Source: Anabaena sp. 4-3 (GTDB lineage Bacteria; Cyanobacteriota; Cyanobacteriia; Cyanobacteriales; Nostocaceae). From it: a stretch of DNA of 48,565 nt. Location: NCBI RefSeq assembly GCF_001597745.1, contig NZ_LUHJ01000014.1, forward strand, positions 157,813-206,377, in the 5' to 3' direction. Below are positions 16,467 to 24,715 of this stretch, one piece after another. Position 1 is the first letter of the stretch. Every line of letters starts with the position of its first letter. The translations under genes and the position numbers were made by a program. The notes below the pieces were generated by a model, which worked only from the letters and a program-made list of their open reading frames with translations, had not been told where the DNA came from and ran no database searches.

Positions 16467-17261
16467 TCATACTTGCTGGATGTGACTGTGTAAAACTACC
16501 AGACTTTCGGCTAGTTGGCTGAGGCGAGTTTCTAGGTATTGCTTGCGTCCCAAGAGTTGGCGTAACTTTTGATAACGAGCGATCGCTAAACTGACTGTAG
16601 CTAGCTGATTCGGTGGACATGGGCGTGACCAAAGTTTACCAGACTCATCTACACCACAGAGGCGATAACCAGTACGTAGAGATGGGTTAGGAGGTGTACC
16701 ATTAGGGTCACAAATTTCTTGGACATAATCTATCAGTCGTTCAACTTCTGCATGGCGGAGTGTTGCCGTACCTCCTTGTTCTACATCCCAAGGATTGGAT
16801 TCTAACCAACCATTCACAATCGGCCCTTCTAAGTATATATCCTGAATTTGCTGCACAATTAACTGTAATTCTGTTTGCCAAAGAGCTACTTCTTCCTGAA
16901 TCTCTTGCAGAATGTTCATGGCTAAGGCAGGATTAGCACCATGACGGTGGTTACTGAAGGTAGGAGTTTTAAATTTTGGTAGGCTGGGCGTTTTACCTTC
17001 ATTGTCTTGTACAGCAAAGGTTTTTACAGAACTATCTTGAGAAAACAAATTTTCCTCAGTAGTCTGTTCCACCTGGGAGTCTGTCACTAAGTCTGGAATT
17101 GCTGCTTGAGTGGTGCTTTCTGTGTTTTTCCCTTCTTTAGCAGCCACGCTAATCCTGAAGGATACCGGACGCTTGGTGTTATCGCTAGCTTCAACGGTGA
17201 CAGTATCGCGAGTTCCCAAATCGTGTAGAGTTGCTTCAATGCGTTTTACACCTGCTTTCAT
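16467..17261 (-). CDS. Conserved hypothetical protein
   Basis: 264 residues from ATG 17261, which sits seven bases after AGGAT. An ATG six bases earlier is too close to that site. The N-terminal 50 residues form a possible beta domain (GVKRIEATLHDLGTRDTVTV, then RPVSFRISVAA). A Thr/Glu-rich linker follows (50-105). Then comes a helical part with LQEIQEEVALWQTELQLIVQ and a domain holding Trp, two Cys and LWSRPCPPNQ. The end (RKQYLETRLSQLAESLVVLH) could be coiled coil. There is no signal peptide or membrane helix. I do not recognise the family. Confidence 0.7.
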   Translation of the reverse strand: MKAGVKRIEATLHDLGTRDTVTVEASDNTKRPVSFRISVAAKEGKNTESTTQAAIPDLVTDSQVEQTTEENLFSQDSSVKTFAVQDNEGKTPSLPKFKTPTFSNHRHGANPALAMNILQEIQEEVALWQTELQLIVQQIQDIYLEGPIVNGWLESNPWDVEQGGTATLRHAEVERLIDYVQEICDPNGTPPNPSLRTGYRLCGVDESGKLWSRPCPPNQLATVSLAIARYQKLRQLLGRKQYLETRLSQLAESLVVLHSHIQQV

Positions 17262-17434
17262 AGTCATATCCTAAAATCTACTGTCTGAGTGTTTAATATT
17301 TAAAAATGGGTTGATTAAAATTTATATCTTTTGCCCATTTTGACATAAACAATCTTGGTGCTAATTTTATCTTTATCAAACTGATCTAGTTTCACCAATG
17401 TTATCAATAAAGCAAACATACTTAGGATATAAAT

Positions 17435-17989
17435 TTGCGTAACGTTATTTTAGTCACGGGGCCGGCTAGGTCTGGTAAAAGTGAATGGGCGGAAAATTTG
17501 GCAATTCAGTCAGGAAAAACGGTGGTTTATGTGGCTACGGCTACCGTTAACCTAGATGATCAAGAATGGCATCAACGTATTCAAAAACACCAAAAACGCC
17601 GTCCTGCCGATTGGGTAACGCTAGAAGTACCAATCATGCTATCTGCAACCCTGGCTGATATTCAGCCAGATAGTTGTGTGTTAGTCGATTCTTTAGGCAC
17701 TTGGGTAGCGAATCTTTTGGAACAAGATGATTTAACTTGGGAAAATACCTTGAGGGAATTTTTAGAAACGGTACAGTTAGTAACTGCTGATTTGGTGTTT
17801 GTGGCGGAAGAGACGGGTTGGGGAGTAGTTCCAGCATATCCTTTAGGGCGGACATTTCGCGATCGCCTGGGTGCTGTAGTACGTCATTTAGGCTCAATTT
17901 GCCAAGCTGTTTATTTAGTCACTGGTGGTCATGTTCTCAATCTCAGCATACTTGGTACACCATTAGCAAAATCTCTACATTATGAATGA
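17435..17989 (+). CDS. cobU: Adenosylcobinamide kinase / adenosylcobinamide-phosphate guanylyltransferase
   Basis: 184-residue bifunctional enzyme of cobalamin nucleotide-loop assembly. It phosphorylates adenosylcobinamide and transfers GMP from GTP to make AdoCbi-GDP. The P-loop is GPARSGKS (residues 9-16). Other family marks are YVATATVNLDDQEWHQRIQKH, which includes the guanylylated-His region, VLVDSLGTWVANLL near 90 and VVPAYPLGRTFRDRLG near 132. Translation probably starts at TTG 17435 after AGGATATAAAT, because the protein begins directly with the first beta strand. No other cob gene is near. Confidence 0.92.
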   Translation: MRNVILVTGPARSGKSEWAENLAIQSGKTVVYVATATVNLDDQEWHQRIQKHQKRRPADWVTLEVPIMLSATLADIQPDSCVLVDSLGTWVANLLEQDDLTWENTLREFLETVQLVTADLVFVAEETGWGVVPAYPLGRTFRDRLGAVVRHLGSICQAVYLVTGGHVLNLSILGTPLAKSLHYE

Positions 17990-18118
17990 TGAAGCAAAAT
18001 TTAAGATATTTTAAGAGAAATAGATTATTATTCATTTGAGCAATTTTTGTCAGATTCTTAATAGAAAATTAAACAGTTGGTATCCAAATTTTCCTCATAC
18101 CGAATGTAAAATTAAGGT

Positions 18119-18547
18119 ATGGCAAACAAAGAAGAAGTTAAAAAATATCTTGCCCACTGGTTTCAGTTAGGTAAGAAAGTAGTGATCGGTAACGAGGGAA
18201 CAAAAATGTTACCTCAACCTATATTCCAAGGCGATCGCTACAGCAAAGACTTTGAAGAATGTTGGCAAAAAATTCTCTTATCGGCAGGTGATTGTTATCT
18301 AGAAGGAACTGACGAAACTATTGCTGAATTACTAACGCCAGCATGGGAAATGTGGCCTTGTAGCCGTTGTTCGATGCCAGTACCCATGAAAAATGTTGGT
18401 ATGCCTGCCGCATTTTGTCCATGCAATGATTTACCAGGCTGGCCGAATACTGATTTACCAGCACCACGATGTCCAATTAACAACGAAGAACAATTAAAAA
18501 ATATCCGCAATCGACTTTTAGGAAATCTTACTTCAGCTAATTATTAA
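18119..18547 (+). CDS. Conserved hypothetical protein with Cys-rich centre
   Basis: 142 residues. The N-terminal half contains helix-forming NKEEVKKYLAHWFQLGKKV. The centre has CSRCSMPVP, then FCPCNDLPGWPNTDLPAPRC: five Cys close together that could form a zinc or iron site. There is no membrane helix. It resembles uncharacterised proteins restricted to cyanobacteria, as far as I recall. The ATG follows TTAAGGT closely. A strong terminator follows the stop. Confidence 0.7.
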   Translation: MANKEEVKKYLAHWFQLGKKVVIGNEGTKMLPQPIFQGDRYSKDFEECWQKILLSAGDCYLEGTDETIAELLTPAWEMWPCSRCSMPVPMKNVGMPAAFCPCNDLPGWPNTDLPAPRCPINNEEQLKNIRNRLLGNLTSANY

Positions 18548-18568
18548 CTGATCAATCTGCATTAATTG

Positions 18569-18606
18569 ACTGTGGTTTCACTACGAGAAGCCACAGTATT
18601 TTTTTG
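18569..18606 (+). terminator. Rho-independent terminator
   Basis: ACTGTGGTTTC (18569-18579) pairs with GAAGCCACAGT (18588-18598), 11 bp with one G-U, followed by ATTTTTTT. It ends the gene at 18119-18547. The 3' half and the following bases are duplicated at 18714-18780. Confidence 0.85.
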
Positions 18607-18780
18607 ACCTCTCCCCCAACCCCTCTCGGACAAGGAGAGGGGAGTAATATCATGTTGGGTTAAACACTTATAATATCTGTAGGTTGGGTTGAGGAACGAA
18701 ACCCAACATTAACACTACGAGAAGCCACAGTATTTTTTTGACCTCTCCCCCCACCCCTCTCCGACGCGGAGAGGGGAGTA
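18579..18780. repeat. Direct repeat of about 68 bp with embedded inverted repeat
   Basis: The sequence starting CACTACGAGAAGCCACAG, followed by TATTTTTTTGACCTCTCCCC and ending GGAGAGGGGAGTAA (18579-18648), recurs at about 18712-18780 with a few substitutions. Each copy includes a CCCCTCTC / GAGAGGGG hairpin. The spacer carries AACCCAACAT-type repeats. Confidence 0.75.
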
Positions 18781-19203
18781 AGAACAGACGTAGAGACATT
18801 TGATGAAATGTCTCTACATATTCCCCCCTTCCCTACTAAGGGGGGTAGGGGGGTTAGGTCTTGACTTTGATATTCATCAAAATATTTTTAAAATATCCTC
18901 TGAGATAGATACATAAAAATCTCAATTACTATATTCGCTTCATTGCTGGCAAACAATTTGAAAAATGGAATAACCCAACTATATAAACACTAATTTCAGC
19001 GTGTATTTTTATGTAGTGCCATCAACTTAATTGAGTAATTGAGTCTCAAAAAATCTGCAATTAAGTTTACAGATATTGTAAATGACCCATCTAGTTACTC
19101 CCAGCTATTGTAGTAATCAAGCAAGCAGTTGAGGAGCCAACAAGAGGCAAACAACTACTAGCTATAACGACTCAAAACTATCCTATTAATGGAGTAAATG
19201 ATC
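18607..19203. other. Repeat-rich intergenic region before the peptide cluster
   Basis: No gene is visible. It holds part of the direct repeats at 18579-18780, a 28-bp palindrome (18790), a CCCCCCTT...AAGGGGGG inverted repeat near 18823-18850, and then about 300 AT-rich bases that should contain the promoter for the first double-glycine peptide. Confidence 0.5.
18790..18817. repeat. 28-bp palindrome family, copy 3
   Basis: GTAGAGACATTT and AAATGTCTCTAC form a 12-bp stem around GATG. The inner bases differ from the other copies but still pair. Confidence 0.8.
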
Positions 19204-19401
19204 ATGCAAGTTATCGAAAAAAATATTTTCACTCAAATCTCTGCTGAACAATCTGCTAATGTTAACGGTGGTGGCAATAGTGCTGGAATGAATCTTTTAC
19301 TTGCCGGTGCTCTTGCTTCAGTTTTAGACGCATTTGACCTGGATGAAACAAACGAAGGACAAATTACCATCATCGGTGTCCTTGCCGGCATATTTGGCTA
19401 A
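19204..19401 (+). CDS. Double-glycine-leader secreted peptide 1
   Basis: 65 residues. The leader MQVIEKNIFTQISAEQSANV ends in NGGG (G22-G24), matching the three following peptides at the FTxIS-E-A-GGG pattern. The predicted mature core is about 41 residues, hydrophobic and Gly/Ala-rich, with an acidic middle (AFDLDETNEG) and no Cys. ATG 19204 is preferred to ATG 19198 because GGAG then has 9-nt spacing, as in peptide 2. It is probably cleaved and exported by the C39 ABC transporter at 20809. The function (bacteriocin-like or signal) is inferred from family and context. Confidence 0.8.
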   Translation: MQVIEKNIFTQISAEQSANVNGGGNSAGMNLLLAGALASVLDAFDLDETNEGQITIIGVLAGIFG

Positions 19402-19410
19402 TAATAGCAT

Positions 19411-19429
19411 GAGATAGTTAAACTGTCTC
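19411..19429 (+). terminator. Weak hairpin after peptide 1
   Basis: GAGATAGT and ACTGTCTC (one G-U) form an 8-bp stem with a 3-nt loop, eight bases after the stop, followed by a pyrimidine stretch without a pure U-run. It may attenuate or stabilise. Confidence 0.35.
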
Positions 19430-19581
19430 CTTCTTCAGTTTCATCATCTTGAGAAAATTGGTGTTAGACCCCAGTAAATATCTGATAGGTAATAAGGAAA
19501 ATCACAGCCTTTTACTAACGATAAAGAACAGTGTATAGCACCAAATTACTAAATCTCTTCCTCTGATAATTTGAGGAAATT

Positions 19582-19645
19582 AATGCGCTCACCGTCTCAT
19601 ATAAGCTTGGCAATTACCACTTAATATGAACGAATTGAGCGCATT
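19582..19645. promoter_or_regulatory. Inverted repeat upstream of peptide 2
   Basis: AATGCGCTCA (19582-19591) and TGAGCGCATT (19636-19645) are exact reverse complements 44 bases apart, in a 357-bp gap with no gene. Spacing and position, 113 bases before the peptide 2 start, would suit paired operators. A dispersed repeat is also possible. Confidence 0.4.
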
Positions 19646-19758
19646 TAAATTAATCTTTTATGAACCTACAACAAGCTAAGTACGAATTTACATACTGTAT
19701 GAAAATTCTAATTTTCAAGATTATGAAATAAAAAAGTATCCAAATGGAGTAACAAACT

Positions 19759-19983
19759 ATGCAGGCGATAGCAAAAAATAACCTGTTTACTGAAATATCT
19801 GCTGAAGATGCTGCTGAAGTTTATGGTGGAGGACTCAGAGGACTACTGATAGCTTCTGCATATTTCAATGTAATTCAAGCTTTGACTGGTAATCCAGCCG
19901 GTGATCTAGAACGCAATATAGGCTTACTTTTATTAATGGGTGCGCTGTCAGTACCGGGTTCTTTATTCAGTATTATTGAGTAG
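19759..19983 (+). CDS. Double-glycine-leader secreted peptide 2
   Basis: 74 residues. The leader MQAIAKNNLFTEISAEDAAE ends VYGGG (G23-G25). The core of about 49 residues is hydrophobic, with two likely helices (LRGLLIASAYFNVIQAL and NIGLLLLMGALSVPG) around an acidic turn (NPAGDLERN). The core resembles peptide 3 at ASxY--V--A and AL-VPG-L, which points to duplication. No Cys is present and no modification enzyme is nearby. GGAG stands nine bases before the ATG. Confidence 0.82.
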   Translation: MQAIAKNNLFTEISAEDAAEVYGGGLRGLLIASAYFNVIQALTGNPAGDLERNIGLLLLMGALSVPGSLFSIIE

Positions 19984-20036
19984 TTTTAATTCTACTAAAA
20001 AAGTAAATTTGATTTGACGATAGCAGCATAAAATTT

Positions 20037-20339
20037 ATGAAAAATAACAGTTTGTTTACAGAAATATCTGATCAAGAAGCTGCTAATGCTAGTGGTGGTG
20101 GGCTGATGACTGCTGCATCTTATATTGCAGTTGCAAACGCTTTTAACATTCCTCCTGATATATTACAAACTACAGCAGTTCTGTTTTTAATCAATGCTCT
20201 ACCGGTTCCTGGGTTCTTAAGCGATAGTTTTGTCCCTTCCTTGGGAAGAGAACTTACACCATTTCGGTCTCATCGCACCAGTAGCGGCTCATCACTTTTC
20301 TTAACACAATTATTATACAATGTAGAACCTTGGTTATAG
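20037..20339 (+). CDS. Double-glycine-leader secreted peptide 3
   Basis: 100 residues, the longest of the four. The leader MKNNSLFTEISDQEAANAS ends GGG (G20-G22). The core starts with the part shared with peptide 2 (TAASYIAVANAFN, ALPVPGFL) and carries an extra polar, Ser/Arg-rich tail of about 35 residues (GRELTPFRSHRTSSGSS). No Shine-Dalgarno is visible. The start lies 53 bases after the stop of peptide 2, so it probably shares that transcript. Confidence 0.8.
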   Translation: MKNNSLFTEISDQEAANASGGGLMTAASYIAVANAFNIPPDILQTTAVLFLINALPVPGFLSDSFVPSLGRELTPFRSHRTSSGSSLFLTQLLYNVEPWL

Positions 20340-20381
20340 ATTTAATATACCAAGAAAATTATCAATGGAGGACGTATGAAT

Positions 20382-20591
20382 ATGATTAAAATATTACCTT
20401 TTTTTACAGAAGTTACTGCTGAAGAATCTGCCCATATTGGCGGAGGATTTGTTAATGAAAGTCCACAACCAATTTTACCTTTTCTGCAAGAGAAAGAAAA
20501 CAATTATTCCCGAATTATTCGGCCTATTTTTGGTGACAATGCTATCTTAGCTAGTATATTCACTTCTAGTAACTCTGTTTCGGTATTCTAA
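20382..20591 (+). CDS. Double-glycine-leader secreted peptide 4
   Basis: 69 residues from ATG 20382. GGAGGA lies nine bases upstream, as for peptides 1 and 2; an ATG at 20376 would be too close. The leader MIKILPFFTEVTAEESAHI ends GGG (G20-G22). The core is less hydrophobic than in peptides 1-3 and carries NESPQPILPFLQEKENN, then RIIRPIFGDNAILASIF, so it is a distinct mature product under a common leader. It has no Cys. A strong terminator follows. Confidence 0.8.
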   Translation: MIKILPFFTEVTAEESAHIGGGFVNESPQPILPFLQEKENNYSRIIRPIFGDNAILASIFTSSNSVSVF

Positions 20592-20615
20592 ATTTAGAGA
20601 ACATTGAGTTTTTAT

Positions 20616-20649
20616 ACACATAAGTTAGTCTTAACTTGTGTGTTTTTTT
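20616..20649 (+). terminator. Strong rho-independent terminator between peptides and exporter
   Basis: ACACATAAGTTA (20616-20627) pairs with TAACTTGTGTGT, 12 bp with one wobble, then TTTTTTT to 20649. It separates the peptide transcript from the exporter gene, which must have its own promoter or depend on readthrough. Confidence 0.88.
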
Positions 20650-20808
20650 ATTGATATGTATGACTGCTATATAGGTTTTATTTCTTATTTAGGAAATTGA
20701 AAACACATAAATAATTAATGAATAATAGATGTTCTTAACTTAAGCTATAAATTAAGTTCTTAGGAATATTTATTTAAAGCATGTAAACAAATACAAGTTT
20801 ATTAAATT

Positions 20809-22959
20809 ATGAAATATGCTCACGTTTTACAACATAGTGAAGAAGATTGTGGGGCTGCTTGTCTAGCAGCAATAGCTAAACATTATGGACGTAATTTTAC
20901 AATCAGCCGCATTCGTGAAGCTGTCGGTACAGGACAATTTGGTACAACTTTATTAGGACTTAAAAGAGGCGCGGAAACGCTGGGTTTTAAGGCTAGCACT
21001 GTTAAAACTTCTCCAGAGATTTTAAACCAAATTGACAAAGCACCCCTACCAGCAATTATTCACTGGCAAGGTAATCATTGGGTAGTTTTATATGGTAAGA
21101 AAGGTAAAAAATGTGTAATCTCTGATCCGGCTGTAGGGATTCGTTATCTGTCGCCAAAGGATTTAGTTGAAGGGTGGAATGATTGGTTAATGTTGTTATT
21201 AGAGCCAAATCCAGAATTGTTTTTTCAAGGAGAAGATGATAAGATTGCTGGTTTTTGGCGTTTCTTTAGGCGGATATGGAATTTTCGCAGTATTTTAGCC
21301 CAGGCTTTACCCCTAAACCTACTATTAGGTGTCTTATCTTTAGCGTCTCCTTTTCTGATACAAATTCTTACCGATGATGTTTTAGTTAGGGGTGATATGA
21401 AGCTACTAACTACTATGGCGATCGCTGTGGTAGTAATGAATATTATTTCTAGTAGTTTATCATGGGTACAGTCTAACTTAATCGCTCACTTTGCCCAACG
21501 CTTACAATTAGGACTTGTTTTAGATTTCTGCCGCCAAATTCTCCGCTTACCTCTCTCTTATTACGAAGCACGCCGCAGTGGAGAAATTGTTAGTCGTCTC
21601 CGAGATATTAACCAAATTAATCAGTTAGTTTCTCAAGTTGTTATCAGCCTACCTAGCAAAACTTTTATAGCTGTAATTTCTTTGGCTATAATGACTTTTT
21701 ATAGCTGGAAATTAACTGCTGTAGCTTTGGTTCTATCTGCCTTTATGACCATATCTACAATAGTATTTCAACCAACTTTACAGCAAAAAAACCGCGAGCT
21801 TTTAGTGAAAGATGCGGAAGCTCAAGGCGTTTTAGTAGAAACTTTTAAAGGCGCACTCACACTTAAAACTACCTCCTCCGGCTCACAATTTTTAGATGAA
21901 CTGCAAAGCCGCTTTAGTCATCTAGCAAACTTGACATTACGTACAATACAAATAGGAGTTATTAATGGGACATTTTCTAATTTTATCTCTGGCGTAGGTA
22001 CGATTTTATTACTTTGGTATGGTGGTAATTTAGTAATTAATCCGGCGGAAAACTTGAGTATTGGGCAATTACTCGCCTTTAACTCAATGAATGCTAATTT
22101 TATCGCTTTAATTGCTACTCTCATTAGTTTTGTTGATGAATTTACTACTGCTAAAACTGCTGTGCAACGCCTGACGGAAGTTATAGACACTACACCAGAA
22201 AATGAAGGCGATAGTAAAAAGCCTTTCGCCAAATTAGCGGGAGATGCTGATATTGTTTTTACAGGTGTTAACTTCCACTATGCTGGCAGAGTTGATTTAT
22301 TAGATAACTTTACTGTCACAATTCCTGGGGGTAAAGTTACGGCGTTGATTGGTAAATCTGGCTGTGGTAAAAGCACTCTAGCTAAACTAATTACTGGTTT
22401 ATATCCTCTGCAATCAGGTAACATTCGGATTGGTTTATATAACCTAGATGATTTATCTTTAGAATGTTTACGTCAGCAGGTTGTATTAGTTCCTCAAGAT
22501 GCTCATTTTTGGAGTCGTTCCATTGTCGAAAACTTTCGTTTAGGCAGTCCTTTCGTTACCTTTGAACAAATTGTTACAGCTTGCCAAATTACTGGGGCTG
22601 ATGAGTTTATTAGTAAAATGCCTGAGAAATATCAAACTATTTTAGGTGAATTTGGGGCTAACATCTCCGGTGGGCAACGTCAACGTTTAGCTATAGCTAG
22701 AGCGATAATTACAGAACCACCTGTTTTGATTTTAGATGAGTCAACTGGTGGACTTGATCCAGTTAGTGAAACCCAGGTTTTAGATAAATTATTGCAACAT
22801 CGTCAAGGCAAAACCACAATTTTAATTAGTCATCGTCCAAAAGTAATTAATCGGGCTGATTGGGTTGTTTTGCTAGAGCAAGGTAAGTTACAAATGCAAG
22901 GTTCTTTAGAGGAATTGCGGGCGAAGACAGGCGAACATATAGATTTTTTATTGCCTTAA
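20809..22959 (+). CDS. Peptidase-C39 ABC exporter (PCAT type)
   Basis: 716 residues in the order C39 peptidase, six-helix membrane domain, ATPase. The peptidase has Q8, catalytic C14 (EEDCGAAC), H90 (GNHWVVLYG) and D106 (SDPAVG), so it looks active. Membrane helices span about 165-450. The ATPase has Walker A GKSGCGKST near 515, signature ISGGQRQR near 617, Walker B VLILDEST near 640 and an SHR switch His. Such proteins cut double-glycine leaders and export the mature peptide across the inner membrane. It lies directly after four double-glycine peptide genes and before the HlyD adaptor. An outer membrane TolC partner is not in the window. Confidence 0.93.
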   Translation: MKYAHVLQHSEEDCGAACLAAIAKHYGRNFTISRIREAVGTGQFGTTLLGLKRGAETLGFKASTVKTSPEILNQIDKAPLPAIIHWQGNHWVVLYGKKGKKCVISDPAVGIRYLSPKDLVEGWNDWLMLLLEPNPELFFQGEDDKIAGFWRFFRRIWNFRSILAQALPLNLLLGVLSLASPFLIQILTDDVLVRGDMKLLTTMAIAVVVMNIISSSLSWVQSNLIAHFAQRLQLGLVLDFCRQILRLPLSYYEARRSGEIVSRLRDINQINQLVSQVVISLPSKTFIAVISLAIMTFYSWKLTAVALVLSAFMTISTIVFQPTLQQKNRELLVKDAEAQGVLVETFKGALTLKTTSSGSQFLDELQSRFSHLANLTLRTIQIGVINGTFSNFISGVGTILLLWYGGNLVINPAENLSIGQLLAFNSMNANFIALIATLISFVDEFTTAKTAVQRLTEVIDTTPENEGDSKKPFAKLAGDADIVFTGVNFHYAGRVDLLDNFTVTIPGGKVTALIGKSGCGKSTLAKLITGLYPLQSGNIRIGLYNLDDLSLECLRQQVVLVPQDAHFWSRSIVENFRLGSPFVTFEQIVTACQITGADEFISKMPEKYQTILGEFGANISGGQRQRLAIARAIITEPPVLILDESTGGLDPVSETQVLDKLLQHRQGKTTILISHRPKVINRADWVVLLEQGKLQMQGSLEELRAKTGEHIDFLLP

Positions 22960-23045
22960 TAAATGTGGGTAGCGGTGGGAAGAAGAAAAGTTATGTCTTT
23001 GACGATTCTCAATCAGTGTCTATGAAGTTGCATCAAATAAATAAT

Positions 23046-23073
23046 GTAGAGACGTTGCATGCAACGTCTCTAC
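23046..23073. repeat. 28-bp palindrome family, copy 4
   Basis: Perfect palindrome identical to 14685-14712, in the 233-bp gap between exporter and adaptor genes. Confidence 0.85.
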
Positions 23074-23192
23074 AGTAAAGAATAAAGTGCATCTATGGCT
23101 ACGCCACGCAAGCTACATGAAGAAACGGTATTAGGTGGGGGGAATTCATTTTAAATAATTTGTCGAAAATATTGATAATTAGGTGGTGAAAT

Positions 23193-24605
23193 ATGCTGTA
23201 CGTTCAAAATCAAAAAATTCTGCCAGCAGACGCAAACGAGGAGTTTTTACCCCCTATTAGTCCTTGGACTTCTTTATTAGGAATATTGCTGATGGCGACT
23301 GTTGGCAGTGCGATCGCTCTCTCTTGGTGGATAAAATATGATGTTGTAGTCAAGGCTGCTGCTACGGTTCGCCCTGTTGGTGATGTGCGGTTAGTGCAAC
23401 CAGAAATGGCAGGTACTGTTGAAAGTATCTTAGTCACAGAAAATCAAGTGGTGAAACGGGGTGATCCTATCGCCCAGTTGGATACAGATGAATTACAAAT
23501 TAAACAAAGTCTACTACAAGGCAATATCCAACAGGGTAAATTACAACTGATTCAAATGGATGCCCAAATCAGCACTTTAGATACTCAAATTCTCGCCGAA
23601 ACTAGATTAATTGAACGTACAATAGCATCAGCACAAGCAGATTTAAGTAGAAATCAACGAGATTACCAAGAAAGAAAAATTACTACTGAAAGTGAATACC
23701 TAGCGGCTGAAGCTAACGTACAAAAAGCGTTAGCCAACTTGCAAAAAGCCCAAGCTGATTTAGAGTTTGCGAAAGCTGATCGCGATCGCTATCAACAATT
23801 AGCAGAAATTGGTGCGATTGGTAGACGAGAATACGAACAAAAGAAACTGGTTGTCGAACAAGCTAAATCATTCCTAGCTGGGGAAAAACAAGCGGTAGAA
23901 ATTGCCCAAGCCCAATTACAATCAGCCCAAGCTGCAATTAATCCTAGCATGGCAACAGTGGCGATCGCCACTGAACGCATCGCCCAAGAACGGGCTAAAG
24001 GTGAGGCTAGCATCGCCACGCTAAACAAAGAAAAACAAATTCTTCAGCAGCGCAAAGTCGAAATGCAATCCCAACTCAACCAATATCAAAAAGAACTACA
24101 ACAAGTAGACAAGCAATTACAAAGTAGTGTGATTCGCGCCACTAGCGACGGTGTGATTCTCAAGTTAAATTTACGCAATCCAGGCCAAGTTGTACGCGCT
24201 AGCGAACCCATTGCAGAGATTGTACCCCAAAACACACCTTTAGTAGTTAAAGCCATGATCCCCACCGCAGACATTAAAAAAGTTGCCGTTGGGCAGAAAG
24301 TACAATTGCGAGTAGCTGCTTGTCCCTACCCTGATTATGGAACACTCCAGGCTGTGGTGAGTGCCATTTCTCCAGATGCGATCGCACCCCAACGCCATGA
24401 TACCAATACAACTACAGCAAGTGCTATGACTCCCACTGGTAGTTATTTTGAAGCGACAATTAAACCCGAAAATTCCACATTTGGTCATGGTAACAAATCT
24501 TGTCAGATTCTATCAGGGATGAATGCCGATGCCAACATTATTTCTCAACAAGAAACAGCATTGCAATTCATCTTGAGAAAAGCAAGATTAATTACAGACT
24601 TATAA
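23193..24605 (+). CDS. HlyD-family membrane fusion protein
   Basis: 470 residues. One N-terminal membrane helix (about 27-47) anchors a periplasmic protein. A biotinyl-lipoyl-like half motif (AGTVESILVTENQVVKRGDPI) is near 72, a long coiled coil rich in Gln, Ala and Lys runs from about 105 to 315, and the second lipoyl half (DGVILKLNLRNPGQVVRASEP) and a beta-barrel follow. It bridges the inner-membrane C39 exporter to an outer-membrane channel. AGGTGG lies seven bases before the ATG. The C-terminus after about 440 is short and ends in ILRKARLITDL. Confidence 0.9.
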   Translation: MLYVQNQKILPADANEEFLPPISPWTSLLGILLMATVGSAIALSWWIKYDVVVKAAATVRPVGDVRLVQPEMAGTVESILVTENQVVKRGDPIAQLDTDELQIKQSLLQGNIQQGKLQLIQMDAQISTLDTQILAETRLIERTIASAQADLSRNQRDYQERKITTESEYLAAEANVQKALANLQKAQADLEFAKADRDRYQQLAEIGAIGRREYEQKKLVVEQAKSFLAGEKQAVEIAQAQLQSAQAAINPSMATVAIATERIAQERAKGEASIATLNKEKQILQQRKVEMQSQLNQYQKELQQVDKQLQSSVIRATSDGVILKLNLRNPGQVVRASEPIAEIVPQNTPLVVKAMIPTADIKKVAVGQKVQLRVAACPYPDYGTLQAVVSAISPDAIAPQRHDTNTTTASAMTPTGSYFEATIKPENSTFGHGNKSCQILSGMNADANIISQQETALQFILRKARLITDL

Positions 24606-24715
24606 GTAGGAAATCAGGACTGGGTAAAAGATTCTTCCTTGTCTTCCTTATCTTCCTTGCCTCCCTTGCCTCTTCTAACCCTAAGCCGCAAATTATACTT
24701 TCAAATGTCTACGCC

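Noticed and set aside
19402-19758. A fifth peptide gene between peptides 1 and 2
   Set aside because: No frame with a double-glycine leader or a suitable ribosome site is visible in this gap.
24500-24715. N-terminal extension of the kinase-like gene overlapping the HlyD gene
   Set aside because: It would overlap HlyD by 106 bases, and the extra residues come from HlyD coding sequence in another frame and from a CCTTG-type repeat tract.
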